Below, in pieces: positions 1-8,100 of a stretch of 12,636 nucleotides of DNA (position 1 is the stretch's first letter; every line of letters begins with the position of its first letter). The translations under genes were made by a program, and so were the position numbers. Origin of the DNA: Chloromonas sp. AAM2 (taxonomy: Eukaryota > Chlorophyta > Chlorophyceae > Chlamydomonadales > Chlamydomonadaceae); assembly GCA_004335635.1 (NCBI GenBank), contig QAXH01004630.1:1084-13719 (forward strand). Reading direction: 5' to 3'. The notes beneath the pieces were generated by a model. It did not search any database and had not been told where the DNA came from. It saw nothing but the letters and a program-made list of their open reading frames with translations.

Positions 1-301
1 AGGCCAGGGCGGTGCCCATCCCGTTCCGTGTCCTCTGACGGCTTCCCTGGTGTAAATACATATATATATATCATAGCGCACTCACAATTGCACTCAATGT
101 TTTGCGTCAATCCCGGGAAGACAAGTTCATTCAGATTCAGTGTTTTCTCTGGACTTGTGCAACATACTTGCATTGTTGTGTGGACCATTCAAGCCCACTA
201 TTGAGCAGCTTGATCAGCCCTAAGTACCAGCAGGCGGGCCTAGCCGTAGCCAGGTCATTGCTTGGGCCTGTCTTGCCTTCATCATCGTGTGTTAAGCCAC
301 A
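1..301. other. Intron or 5' flank of gene 1, no exon recognised
   Basis: No convincing coding segment is visible here. A short (AT)6 run lies at 60-71, about 230 bp before the ATG at 302. It could be a TATA-like element if gene 1 starts at that ATG, or a simple microsatellite inside an intron. The stretch before 346 ends in a pyrimidine-rich run closing with TTCAG, which looks like a 3' splice site. I cannot choose between the two readings. Confidence 0.4.
4..57. repeat. Foldback dispersed repeat, copy 1
   Basis: This ~54-bp stretch is closely similar to 6339-6400. The two share CATCCCGT, GTGTCCTSTGACGRCTTCCCTG and a following GTRAATA. Copy 1 lacks 8 bp in the middle. Its ends, CCAGGG (4-9) and CCCTGG (45-50), are perfect inverted repeats. 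It lies upstream of gene 1, in an intron or the promoter region, and may continue beyond the left edge. Confidence 0.6.
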
Positions 302-2011
302 ATGTCGGACTCACACACATGTGCTTTCGCTGGTTCTGCCTTCAGGTACCTTCGCTACGTGTCCAACCATCCGCTGGTGCAGCTTGCAGAGCAGCTAGCG
401 TCCAGGGAGGCAGAGGCTGGGCTGGGGCCGGTCCAGGGCGGGAGCAGCAGGACGGGTGCTGCATGGTGGCACTGCCGCAGCCTCAGCTCTGGCTCATCAA
501 ACATCCAGTCAAGCGACTACAGCAGTTCAAGCGACACATACAGCATTGCTGACGGGCATGTTAGTGATTCGTTTGGGGAGGTGGAGGAGGCAAGGCGTGG
601 GATGGCTGATGAGGGGCTGCGGGAGGGCGCAGGAGAGGAGGATGAGGGGGATGCGGCCAGTGGCGGGACAGTTGCTGCAGCGGCCACCAGCGGCAGCGGC
701 ACACGCCTGCCTGAGAGGTGGATGTCACGCGATATGATCGATCCTCGTGACTGGGCAGAGGAGCGGGAGCTAGGCAGGGTGTCAGCGCCTGCACCTCCAC
801 TGCTGTGGGTGGGGGAGGCTGGCTGGCCGGTGACACAGCCCGGGGCGAATCTTGAGCCAGCCGGTGAGAGTGTGTCTTGCTTGCCCACTCACATACCACC
901 ACCAGCACCTGTAAGTGCAGCTAGTCAGCAAGTGATTGGAACGACAGGAGGCACACTGATGGGTCAGATGAGCTGGCCTGTTCTTTCCCCTCTTGCCCCT
1001 CCAGCATTTGATCCCAGAACAGCCCTTACCAGACCGCCTGCATCACCACTCAGGCATGGTGCAGCCTGTCAGGCAGCGGCCGCCCCAGCAACACCCGATC
1101 AGAGGGTGCCTGTGAGCAGCAGGCTGTGCCCAACACAGATGCAAGCTGGGCCTGTGGGCCAGCCACAATCGTGCCTACCACAGTCACAGCTACAGCCAGG
1201 TGCTGCTATGGCTATGCTGCCATCACAGTCAGGCACTCTGCCAGCCAGGACAGCATGTGCCCAGCAGCAGGCAGGCACTGCCACTGGACTGAGGCAGCAG
1301 GGCTTTACGCAATCAAACACGCATGTGCAAGCTGCCAGGCCGGTACTGCAGCCCAGCCCACGCCTCATGCAGGCCCAGTCACAGCCTAGAGCATTGCAGC
1401 CCGCACCAGGAGGTGCTGACGGCACAAGTGGCACGCCCGGTGTCACTGATGCTGGCACCGGCCTGCAGAGCACCGACCAGCTGCCTGCCAGTCTAGATGC
1501 CTTGGACTCTGGCATTTCTCCTGGCACCGCCTCAGGCCTGAACCTGGCAAGGCAGCCAGGCTCAGGCACGGGTGTTTCAGGCAGCCCAGGTGAGGGCAGC
1601 CCAGGCTCAGGGGCCGGCAGTGACAGCACTGTCAGTGCTGCCAACACTGCTCCAGGCAATGCCAGCAGTGCCAGTTTCGGCACTCAGCCCACCCTGGCAT
1701 TGGGTCTGAGACCTCCTGCAGTCAGTCCACAGACGCAGCCTGGCACGCCAGCCATTCCCCTGCACCGCCCACCCACTGCAGCTCAAGCTACCACACCCTT
1801 CCACCTTACCACCACCAATCTTCACCACCACCCTGTCCGCACAATTGGTGGTGGTGGTGCTGCTGCTGCTGATCAGCACAGGGAGGAGCCGGTATTGGCC
1901 CGTTTTTCACGTGCCTCAATGATTTCAGTGGCCGGGGGCACAGCTGCCTACAGACCGCTCGAGCGTGGAGCCATCTCACGTGGGCAGCGGCAGGGCATGC
2001 CTGGAGCATAA
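302..2011 (+). CDS. Disordered Gln/Pro/Ser/Gly-rich protein, function unknown (long or last exon)
   Basis: The frame is open for 569 codons and ends in TAA. The start is undecided. ATG 302 in CCACAATG is a usable context, but TTCAG at 341-345 is a good acceptor, so the exon may begin at 346 as the last exon of a gene starting left of the window. From that point residues read YLRYVSNHPLVQLAEQLASRE, a short amphipathic, probably folded segment. A second ordered-looking patch, ERWMSRDMIDPRDWAEEREL, lies near residues 138-157. The rest is low complexity: an acidic Gly/Glu stretch (~90-118), Gln/Pro/Ala-rich sequence (~230-390), Gly/Ser/Thr-rich sequence (~390-470), then His and Gly/Ala runs before a basic tail. 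A GTAAGT at 910 could be a donor, but nothing requires an intron there. I recognise no family. Such proteins are often regulatory or scaffold parts, which is inference only. Confidence 0.6.
   Translation: MSDSHTCAFAGSAFRYLRYVSNHPLVQLAEQLASREAEAGLGPVQGGSSRTGAAWWHCRSLSSGSSNIQSSDYSSSSDTYSIADGHVSDSFGEVEEARRGMADEGLREGAGEEDEGDAASGGTVAAAATSGSGTRLPERWMSRDMIDPRDWAEERELGRVSAPAPPLLWVGEAGWPVTQPGANLEPAGESVSCLPTHIPPPAPVSAASQQVIGTTGGTLMGQMSWPVLSPLAPPAFDPRTALTRPPASPLRHGAACQAAAAPATPDQRVPVSSRLCPTQMQAGPVGQPQSCLPQSQLQPGAAMAMLPSQSGTLPARTACAQQQAGTATGLRQQGFTQSNTHVQAARPVLQPSPRLMQAQSQPRALQPAPGGADGTSGTPGVTDAGTGLQSTDQLPASLDALDSGISPGTASGLNLARQPGSGTGVSGSPGEGSPGSGAGSDSTVSAANTAPGNASSASFGTQPTLALGLRPPAVSPQTQPGTPAIPLHRPPTAAQATTPFHLTTTNLHHHPVRTIGGGGAAAADQHREEPVLARFSRASMISVAGGTAAYRPLERGAISRGQRQGMPGA
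1808..1875. repeat. Trinucleotide runs with 12-bp inverted repeat in gene 1
   Basis: ACCACCACCAAT (1808-1819) and ATTGGTGGTGGT (1844-1855) are perfect inverted repeats with a 24-nt loop. They are followed by a GGT run passing into a GCT run. The segment encodes the His, Gly4 and Ala4 runs near the C-terminus of gene 1. Runs of this kind vary in length between strains. Confidence 0.6.
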
Positions 2012-2416
2012 GGTTCAAAGTCACCAGCAGAGCGATTGGGTTGAGTCAGTTGTTTGTAGCTCATCTTATGTTGCCTGTCTGTGTGAAGAGAAGAGGAAGG
2101 ATCAGTTGGCGTTGGGCGAGAAATGGTCCTTGGGCCATGCAGCTGGGTTCGGTTTGGATGGTTATAGATGCTGTCTGTGGACCTAGAATTGAAAAGGTCG
2201 TGAGTCTGGAAAGAATGAATGAGCTGGTTGTATGGAACGTGCGCCTGAGAAGCAAGGCATGTGGTGAATTGGAGGTTTGTGTACTACCTGAGTAGTCAGG
2301 ACTAGTTGCAGCTTGTGGACAGAAACAAGCAAATGGACAAAAACGAGGCAATTAATGAAGCGGAGCTGGCGGTGGTCAAGGCAGCTTTTGGTTTAGAAAT
2401 GTTGAGTTGTGTCCAT

Positions 2417-2604
2417 GTGTCATGCAAAAGATGGTGTTCTGCATGAGATTGTGTCATGCATGAGATGGTGTTCTGCATGAGATTTTGTTCATGCATGAGA
2501 TTGTGTCATGCATGAGATTGTGTCATGCACGAGATTGTGTCATGCACGAGATTGTGTCATGCATGAGATTGCGTCATGCATGAGATTGTGTCTTGCATAA
2601 GCTC
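2417..2604. repeat. 17-bp minisatellite, 11 copies
   Basis: The unit is GTGTCATGCATGAGATT. Eleven units run without a gap, one of them 18 bp long. Units 2 and 4 share GTGTTCTGC and units 1 and 3 end in GATG, so the first four units show a 34-bp higher-order period. Units with the consensus centre contain the perfect palindrome TCATGCATGA. The array lies in the inferred 3' UTR of gene 1 and would be transcribed. A unit of 17 is not a multiple of three, which argues against coding. Confidence 0.9.
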
Positions 2605-3059
2605 GATAAGATAACCAAGCAAGTCTAGGTAGTTTGTGCCCTGTTTTGTACAGACATTCTTGCCACGCATTGTTTGTGGAGGTGGTTTCCACCATGGATT
2701 GCCAAGAGGTGGTAGATTTGTTGCAAATGAGTTGCAGAGGACTGGATGTGGCACTTGGTGAAAGGTGCAACCGTGCTGGCATTAGCCTGTTGGTTAGACA
2801 GAGACACATTCTTTCATTGTGCAGTACTGAGCGCAGCTACAGCCTTTTGTACAGAACTTTGTACAGATTACAGCAAGTTCCATGGAAGTTGCATTGTAGG
2901 CATGTGCGGATGTAGGGTTTGAGATGACCTTTTGATTCACGAGCAGTTTTGTTGTTAATATCTTGGCTTGGTCAGCCTGGTGTATAGCAGTCTTGCTGCC
3001 GCAGGCGTCTGGGCTGATGCAACGTGTTGTTAGTGTCCAGCCCAGCTAAATTACTAGGA

Positions 3060-3064
3060 TGTAA
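3060..3064 (+). promoter_or_regulatory. Candidate polyadenylation signal of gene 1 (TGTAA)
   Basis: TGTAA is the usual poly(A) signal in chlorophyte mRNAs. It is the first one well placed after the stop of gene 1. A second TGTAA at 3655-3659 is possible and would make the 3' ends of genes 1 and 2 overlap. Confidence 0.4.
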
Positions 3065-3790
3065 AGTTGCCTTTATCACTAGGCGTTGACCAGTTTGTCA
3101 TTTCATTTTTGGTGAGATTCAACCATGTCGTACCAAGCATGGTTTGCTACAATTAATGACCAGGCTGGTGCCTCTGGTTGTCAGCAGGATGTAGATGGAC
3201 AAGGAGCAGGGTGTAGAAGGTGCAGTCGCGTGGCATGGACAGTCGGTCATGATGCCTGGATGACCAGGAATCTCTGTGAAAACCGCTGCAGAGTCAATAA
3301 ATCGTGCACCCCAGTCGTTGTGGTACCCCATGCATTGTGATGCTGTGACAGTGCGAGTGCTGTGGAGAGGGCTGGCATTGCTTGCTCATCTGTTTTATAC
3401 CTGTACATGCACGGTTGACTCTACAGAAACTGAAAGGCTGTGAACGTCTGAGCATAATGACGCTCGAGGCATTTACCATGCAGAATTCTATGTCTGTTAC
3501 ATCAGAGAAGCCGTCATAGGACATGGAAGGGGATGGTCACCGGCTTGACCTAGCGTGGCAAGAAAACAGAACGAGCGAGGCCATCAAAGCAGGCAGAGAC
3601 AGGCCAGAGGAAGCCAGAACACAAACAAGCAACCTAGGCGAACGAATAAAGCAATGTAATTTTGAATGAGCATGAAGCGGGAGGAGCACAAGCAAGGGTC
3701 ACTCTTGAGTGGGTGTCTGATATGCGCAGGGTCCCACTCATCCGATAAGTCTAGTTGAAACATTTAACTGGGCCCTGGAATCAACCCTAT
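3065..3790. other. Convergent intergenic region between genes 1 and 2
   Basis: No gene is recognised. The part near 3550-3650 is strikingly A/G-rich on the plus strand, with many AGA, ACA and AGG words, and differs in composition from its surroundings. It ends with TGTAA (3655-3659). On the minus strand TGTAA at 3501-3497 is the candidate signal for gene 2. Confidence 0.4.
3497..3501 (-). promoter_or_regulatory. Candidate polyadenylation signal of gene 2 (TGTAA)
   Basis: TTACA on the plus strand reads TGTAA on the minus strand. It lies about 290 bp beyond the stop codon of gene 2, giving a 3' UTR of roughly 300 nt. Confidence 0.4.
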
Positions 3791-4793
3791 CTAAGGGTGC
3801 ACGTCCAGCTGCTGGCGCAGCAAGGCAGCCTCTTCATGCAGCCTGGCCAGCTGCATGTGCATGATCTGCATTTCTTGCCTCTTGACCAAACTGAGAACAG
3901 TTTGCTCGGCTGCAGGGCTCAGGCGTGCCATAGGCCTGCCGGTAGCCTTTAATGCCTTGTAGTCAGCTAAGGCTTCGACCAGTGCCTGCACCTCCTCCTG
4001 TTCCGCCCTGAGCTGCAGCTCGAGCTCAGCATTTGCATAGCGCAAGGCCTTGGCCCTGCAGGCTGCATTGGAAGCTGCTGTGGCGTACCGGCTCTTGGCC
4101 AGCGTCAGCTGCAAAACGGCAGTATCCACCTGCAAGGAAAGCGCCCGAGGACATGCGATTGATTTCTCGCGCGCTTCCTGGATGGAGAGTACCACCCAGA
4201 GAGCAGCAGGTGCTTGCTAGTGTTATTGTTTCTCGCATTTGCATTGCCCTCATGTCTGGTTCCGAAATGTTGAGTCGGCAAATCCGCCCACCTCCGCATT
4301 GGATGTCGTCCTGGATTTATGTTCGTCCGCGGCAATAGATGGCAGAAGCACCTCAGACGCCCAGCCTACGCATTGCTGAAGCTTTGCCTGCAAGCGTGGG
4401 AGAATGGTCCGGCGTGGTTATGGTCCAAAACTGCAGGAGCCTCTGGTAGCCCGTATTTGCTGTAGAGCCTGCATTTCGTTGTTGTGGCATTGTATCGCAG
4501 GCTCGCCGCAGATGCGTCGTGAGAATTACCTTGAACGCCTCGGCATGCTCTTGGAAATCATCACACCAGCCTGGTACACGTTGATAACTGCTATTGTAGC
4601 TGAGCGATGTGGCTGACACCTTCGTCTTGGGCATTGCTTCCACCATTACAGGTGGGGTTGGAGAGGCATTCCGTCCCCTGGCACGAACGCCAGTCTCGGC
4701 ACAGACAACAACCATTGGGCGTGTAGCTGTTTGGCGTCGCACAATGCGAGCGGCAGCCATGGTTTGGCGGTTGGTGCCAATTGCGAGGGCCAT
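3791..4793 (-). CDS. Plastid-transit-like, helical coiled-coil protein of unknown function (232 aa, 3 exons)
   Basis: Exons are 4793-4530 (88 codons), 4387-4292 (32) and 4129-3791 (112 plus TAG). Both introns are phase 0: donor GTAATT with acceptor CTTGCAG, and donor GTGGGC with acceptor CCTTGCAG. The start is ATG 4793 in ACAATGGCC. Residues 1-32 are Arg/Ala/Thr-rich without acids and read RIVRRQTATRPMVVVCAE, ending in a VxA-like cleavage context typical of algal chloroplast transit peptides. Residues 33-65 look disordered. From about residue 70 the chain is predicted helical (RVPGWCDDFQEHAEAFK, then AKLQQCVGWASEVLLPSIA). Residues ~121-232 are Ala/Leu/Glu/Gln-rich with heptad-like spacing, interrupted by KATGRPMARLSP. 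I recognise no family; small coiled-coil structural subunits are possible. It lies 254 bp downstream of the Deg gene on the same strand, so its promoter must be compact. Confidence 0.72.
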
Positions 4794-4877
4794 TGTCAGC
4801 AAATGTTGAAGGAAGAGAGTCGGGATTGATTGCGAGAGAACTCGATTTCTGTTGAATGAATCGATTCGTGTGAATTA

Positions 4878-4921
4878 GCTTGCATCTGTTTGCTTCATGA
4901 AGTGCGCTTGCATCTGTTTGC
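4878..4921. repeat. 16-bp exact direct repeat upstream of gene 2
   Basis: GCTTGCATCTGTTTGC occurs at 4878-4893 and again at 4906-4921, start to start 28 bp. It lies 85-130 bp upstream of the gene 2 ATG. This is a reasonable position for paired promoter elements, but function is inference. Confidence 0.7.
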
Positions 4922-4959
4922 ATGTCAGCACGTGGCAGGGTTTCGGAGGCGCGTGCTTT

Positions 4960-4964
4960 TTACA
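4960..4964 (-). promoter_or_regulatory. Polyadenylation signal of the Deg gene (TGTAA)
   Basis: TTACA on the plus strand reads TGTAA on the minus strand. It lies ~84 nt beyond the stop at 5048, a normal distance for a short chlorophyte 3' UTR. Confidence 0.55.
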
Positions 4965-5047
4965 CGAATCACGTTGTGCGACATCGGCATGTAGCACCCT
5001 CATCAATGCCGAGAAGGCATCGCTGCTAGCAGTAGTACAGGATCAAC

Positions 5048-5161
5048 TCATTTGATAACAATCAAGTTGTCTATGTGAAGGAAGCAGTCCAGTTCTTGCC
5101 ACCTGTTCCTGTCTGATGCATAACTGAGCAAGATGCTCATGCCAGCCAAACGTGCAGTATC
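5048..5161 (-). CDS. Last exon of the Deg gene (C-terminal 37 residues)
   Basis: Splicing from GTGAGC (donor 5262-5257, after PPMLL) to the acceptor TGTGGCAG at 5169-5162 gives MLLDTARLAGMSILLSYASD. This resembles the family tail VVLDTKTAKEATLDILTTH. The intron would be 101 bp and phase 0. The alternative is no splice: exon 6 then runs on to a TGA at 5139-5137 with the ending CGRILHVWLA. I prefer the spliced form because of the family match and the strong donor, but the evidence is moderate. Confidence 0.55.
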   Translation of the reverse strand, partial: DTARLAGMSILLSYASDRNRWQELDCFLHIDNLIVIK

Positions 5162-8100
5162 CTGCCACATGCAAAGTCTAACCTCACAGTCTGCCCTGCG
5201 TACTGCTCCGCTAGTGCAGTCACATGTGCACAACCCATCACCGTCTCACCGTGCATGCTCACCAGCAGCATCGGAGGCTGAAGCGTGTCATCGAAACCTT
5301 CAGTTGATGCAGCATGTTGTTCTGGCCGCCCAACACTGTGCCACTTGCCAACTCCAGCGCCACTATCACCATCACCATCATGAACATCTGTCTGTTCCTG
5401 ATGTAATGCTCGTTGGTTTGCCCTTTTTAGCGCCCATGCTGGTGCTGGTCCCACAAAAACCAACAGCTCTGCCACCTGCTCTGAGTGTCCTGATGCAACA
5501 GGCTCTACCGCCGCTGACAGTGCATGCATGCACCTACTGGGATGCTTGACAGTGAATCTAATGACCCCATCAGCATTGCCTGACATGGGCAATGTTGCCA
5601 GAAGCATCTGTATGCCACCCATGCGTTGCCTGTTTTGATCAGCTCCAGTAGCTAGAACTTTCATTACCCTGAAGTCATGTGATTCATACTCATGAACATC
5701 ACCTGGTTCCAAAGCCGTGCTAGGTGGCCTGACATGTGCATCACCATGCATCTCATGACCTGCCACACATAGTGCTTGTTCCAATCGCTTGGGCCGCACA
5801 TGCATGACCTGGCCTGGTTCTATGACCAGCCGCTCGCTGGATGTTGCAGAGGGACTATAGAATGCTGAGAGCAACGGTTGAGTCACAGCCACAAAGGCAT
5901 GTGCTCCAATGAAAACGTACGTGGGATCGTTGAACTCAACACGTGGCCCCTGTGATCCGCTGTGATGAGTGACCGGCGGTGTGATGGGGGCAAGGGAGTG
6001 AGGTACATCCAACCTGCACACATGGAAAATGGCAGGCACAAAGAGGTCAACATGGACACTGATAGGCAGTCACATGGGCAAATATATGCATGCCCTGCCC
6101 AATCAAATGCATGCTTTCTTTCCCATCACGTCTAGGATCCATTTAGCCATGGCACAAAGGAGCAAGAGGGTCAGGTACTCAGTGGAATGCATGGACTCTT
6201 GTCATGGCACACATGGACCCTTGTTCTGACATGCTTTTCTGCGCCTTCTGTGCTCTGTTCGTGCTTTTCTGCCTTTCATAACCGGTTGCCTTCCTTCCTG
6301 TCTTCGGGCCTGTTTGTACCTGTCTCCTTCTATCTTTCTCAGGGCTGTGAACATCCCGTCCCGTCACGGCGTGTCCTGTGACGACTTCCCTGATGTGAAT
6401 AGCTTCAAGGGCCAGGTACTCGGTGTAATCGTCTATGTATGCCTTGCTGCTGCAACAGCTCGCATGCAGCATCAGGTTTGAGCCTTGCTGTATGCAGCAT
6501 GTGCAACCTGTGAGCAAGCTCTGATGGTTGAGTGGCACACTCACGCCCAGTATGGTGCACATTACTGTTTAGGCAACGGTTGCGTTCAGACGCAGGAACT
6601 GTGACATGCAATGGTGGCAAGGCTTTGAACTACGCGACTGTACCAGAACTGGCAAAACCCTTTTTATTTGGAAAGGGTGGTGCTCCATTGCTGTTAAACA
6701 GTGTTGTCTTAGGACCACCAATCCATTGTGCATCACCATCCATACCCCATACATGCATCCACCTCTCGCTACTATCAGTGCAGCCATCCCCATGCCGTAC
6801 CACCCAGCCCATCAATCTCACTTGACTTCCAAGGCCAGTGGGACGCCCTGCCTCAGCACGTGCACCTCCATGCTTGCCCCTGATTGCTGGCTCGACAGCA
6901 CATGAGACATGGCCACCATCTGCCCCTGCATGGCAGGTGCGATGCCAGCAGCACTGACATGGCCGTCACTGGTGACTGCATGGCCACCCATGCGGGTCAC
7001 CACATCTCCCGGTTGCAGTGCTGCCCACCCGGACTGGCGCGGGTCCACTGAGGTCACACGCACACCTGCACACATAACGTGTGACCAGTATGGCATGTGA
7101 GTGACCATGCGTGTGTGGCCTCGCTTCTATTACGCAGACGTACACCTGTCTTCACTTGAACCGCACATATGGCCACACTTGAGCCGCACACCTGGTCACA
7201 CTTGAGCCGCACACATGGTCACACTTGAGCCACACACACCCTGACACACGAGTGATTCGTGACCAGTGTGGCACATGCAGCTGTGCTCGAATGACCCCAC
7301 CCAGATTGTGCATGGGCACATCCACACTTAACAACCGAACGTTCGTTAGCCCATGTCCACATCTTTCATTGCCCCTCCTACCTGTGGCATCCTCCTCTGT
7401 CGATTCTTTCTGTATAACCAGGTTTGGTGATCCCTGCCACAGTCTGCCTCACCCGTTTTTCCCTGCGTGAGGCCGCATGCGTGTGCGAGGGCAGGCGAGG
7501 CCAGCGGCTGCCAGCTGAAGCCCAGGCAGGGAGCGCCCCAGCAGCAGCCCCGGTGCGCCTTCAGGTCAGCAAGAAAGTGGGAAACTACACTGGCTGGAAC
7601 TGCATACGCTGTGTTTTCACTGTCGCCAGGGGCTCCTCCCAAAGTGGTGGTGGTGCCGCTGCTGCTAATGTTGGTGTGACCTGAGCTGCCCACGAGCCCA
7701 CGCACAACATGGACAGCAGGAGGTGTCATGGATGTGGTAGACAGCTGCTGAGGCTGCTGCTGTTGCTGCGTTTGCCATGTACTCTGAACTCTGGCAGTGT
7801 CGCCACTGACAACTCTGGTCCGCGCACTGCTGTTCGCCACACCATTGGTGAGACTGGTCACACTATGGGTCACACTGTGGGTCATACTGTGAGTTACACA
7901 GTCCCTCATTTCACTGACTTTGCTTTCTGCCACGCTGCAGTATCGCTCCCTCCATGTCTGTGTGGGGCTGCGCTGCAACATGAGCCCCACACACTGCCCT
8001 GCGCTGTCAAACAGCCCGCCGCCCCAGCACCCAGGGTTCACTGGTGCATCAACCTGAAAAGGACAAGCAGCCAATCATGTCTGCAGTCCCTTGCAGTGCA

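Larger units (their letters stand above)
2012..3064 (+). other. Long 3' untranslated region of gene 1 (inferred)
   Basis: No coding segment is convincing here. Small open frames exist, the longest starting near 2634, but they lack family motifs or a splice context. Apart from the minisatellite at 2417-2604, the sequence is T- and G-rich and unique. A TGTAA at 3060-3064 is the first plausible polyadenylation signal, giving a 3' UTR of about 1 kb. Confidence 0.45.
4794..5047 (-). promoter_or_regulatory. Deg 3' UTR plus gene 2 promoter region
   Basis: This 254-bp gap holds the 3' end of the Deg transcript (TGTAA at 4964-4960) and must also hold the promoter and 5' UTR of gene 2. It contains a 16-bp exact direct repeat, GCTTGCATCTGTTTGC, at 4878-4893 and 4906-4921, and the palindrome GAATCGATTC at 4858-4867. 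No TATA box is obvious. Confidence 0.45.
6014..6821 (-). other. Deg intron 5 (808 bp) with repeat insertions
   Basis: The donor GTGAGA and acceptor TTCCATGTGTGCAG join exons 5 and 6 in phase 2. The intron holds foldback repeat copy 2 (6339-6400), the 21-bp direct repeats at 6168-6188 and 6409-6429, and dispersed motif copy A (6641-6665). Open frames in it have no family motif. Confidence 0.65.
6822..7540 (-). other. PDZ1 region of the Deg protein (residues ~480-590), exons 4-5
   Basis: WGAPCLGFSWQPLASPALA and LTQGKTG match the segment before PDZ1 in plant Deg proteins. After the intron (7452-7066, phase 1, donor GTGAGG), GVRVTSVDPRQSG, LQPGDVVTRMGGHAVTSDG and SGASMEVHVLRQG follow the usual order: carboxylate-binding loop, strand, helix, last strand. 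The GVRV start and the PGDVV motif are diagnostic. Nothing indicates that peptide binding is lost. Confidence 0.78.

Noticed and set aside
60..71. TATA box for gene 1
   Set aside because: The (AT)6 run can equally be a microsatellite in an intron, because 346 looks like a splice acceptor. Not claimed as a promoter.
1099..1683. 194-codon minus-strand open frame opposite gene 1
   Set aside because: It is the antisense shadow of a long low-complexity exon. It has Cys/Pro/Ala-rich composition without motifs or splice context.
2417..2604. CRISPR-like array
   Set aside because: Units are contiguous 17-mers without unique spacers, in a nuclear-type eukaryotic context. It is a minisatellite.
2634..2915. 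93-codon plus-strand frame after gene 1
   Set aside because: It lies in the inferred 3' UTR. No motif, splice signal or start context supports it.
3550..3650. A-rich tail of a LINE or SINE
   Set aside because: The segment is purine-rich but has no poly(A), promoter boxes or target duplication that I can see.
5133..5549. 138-codon plus-strand frame with a His-rich stretch
   Set aside because: It is antisense to the Deg exon 6 insertion. The His run is the complement of the Asp/Gly-encoding repeat.
6179..6562. 127-codon minus-strand frame rich in Lys/Arg/Gln in Deg intron 5
   Set aside because: It crosses the foldback repeat and the composition-biased segment. It has no reverse transcriptase, integrase or transposase motif.
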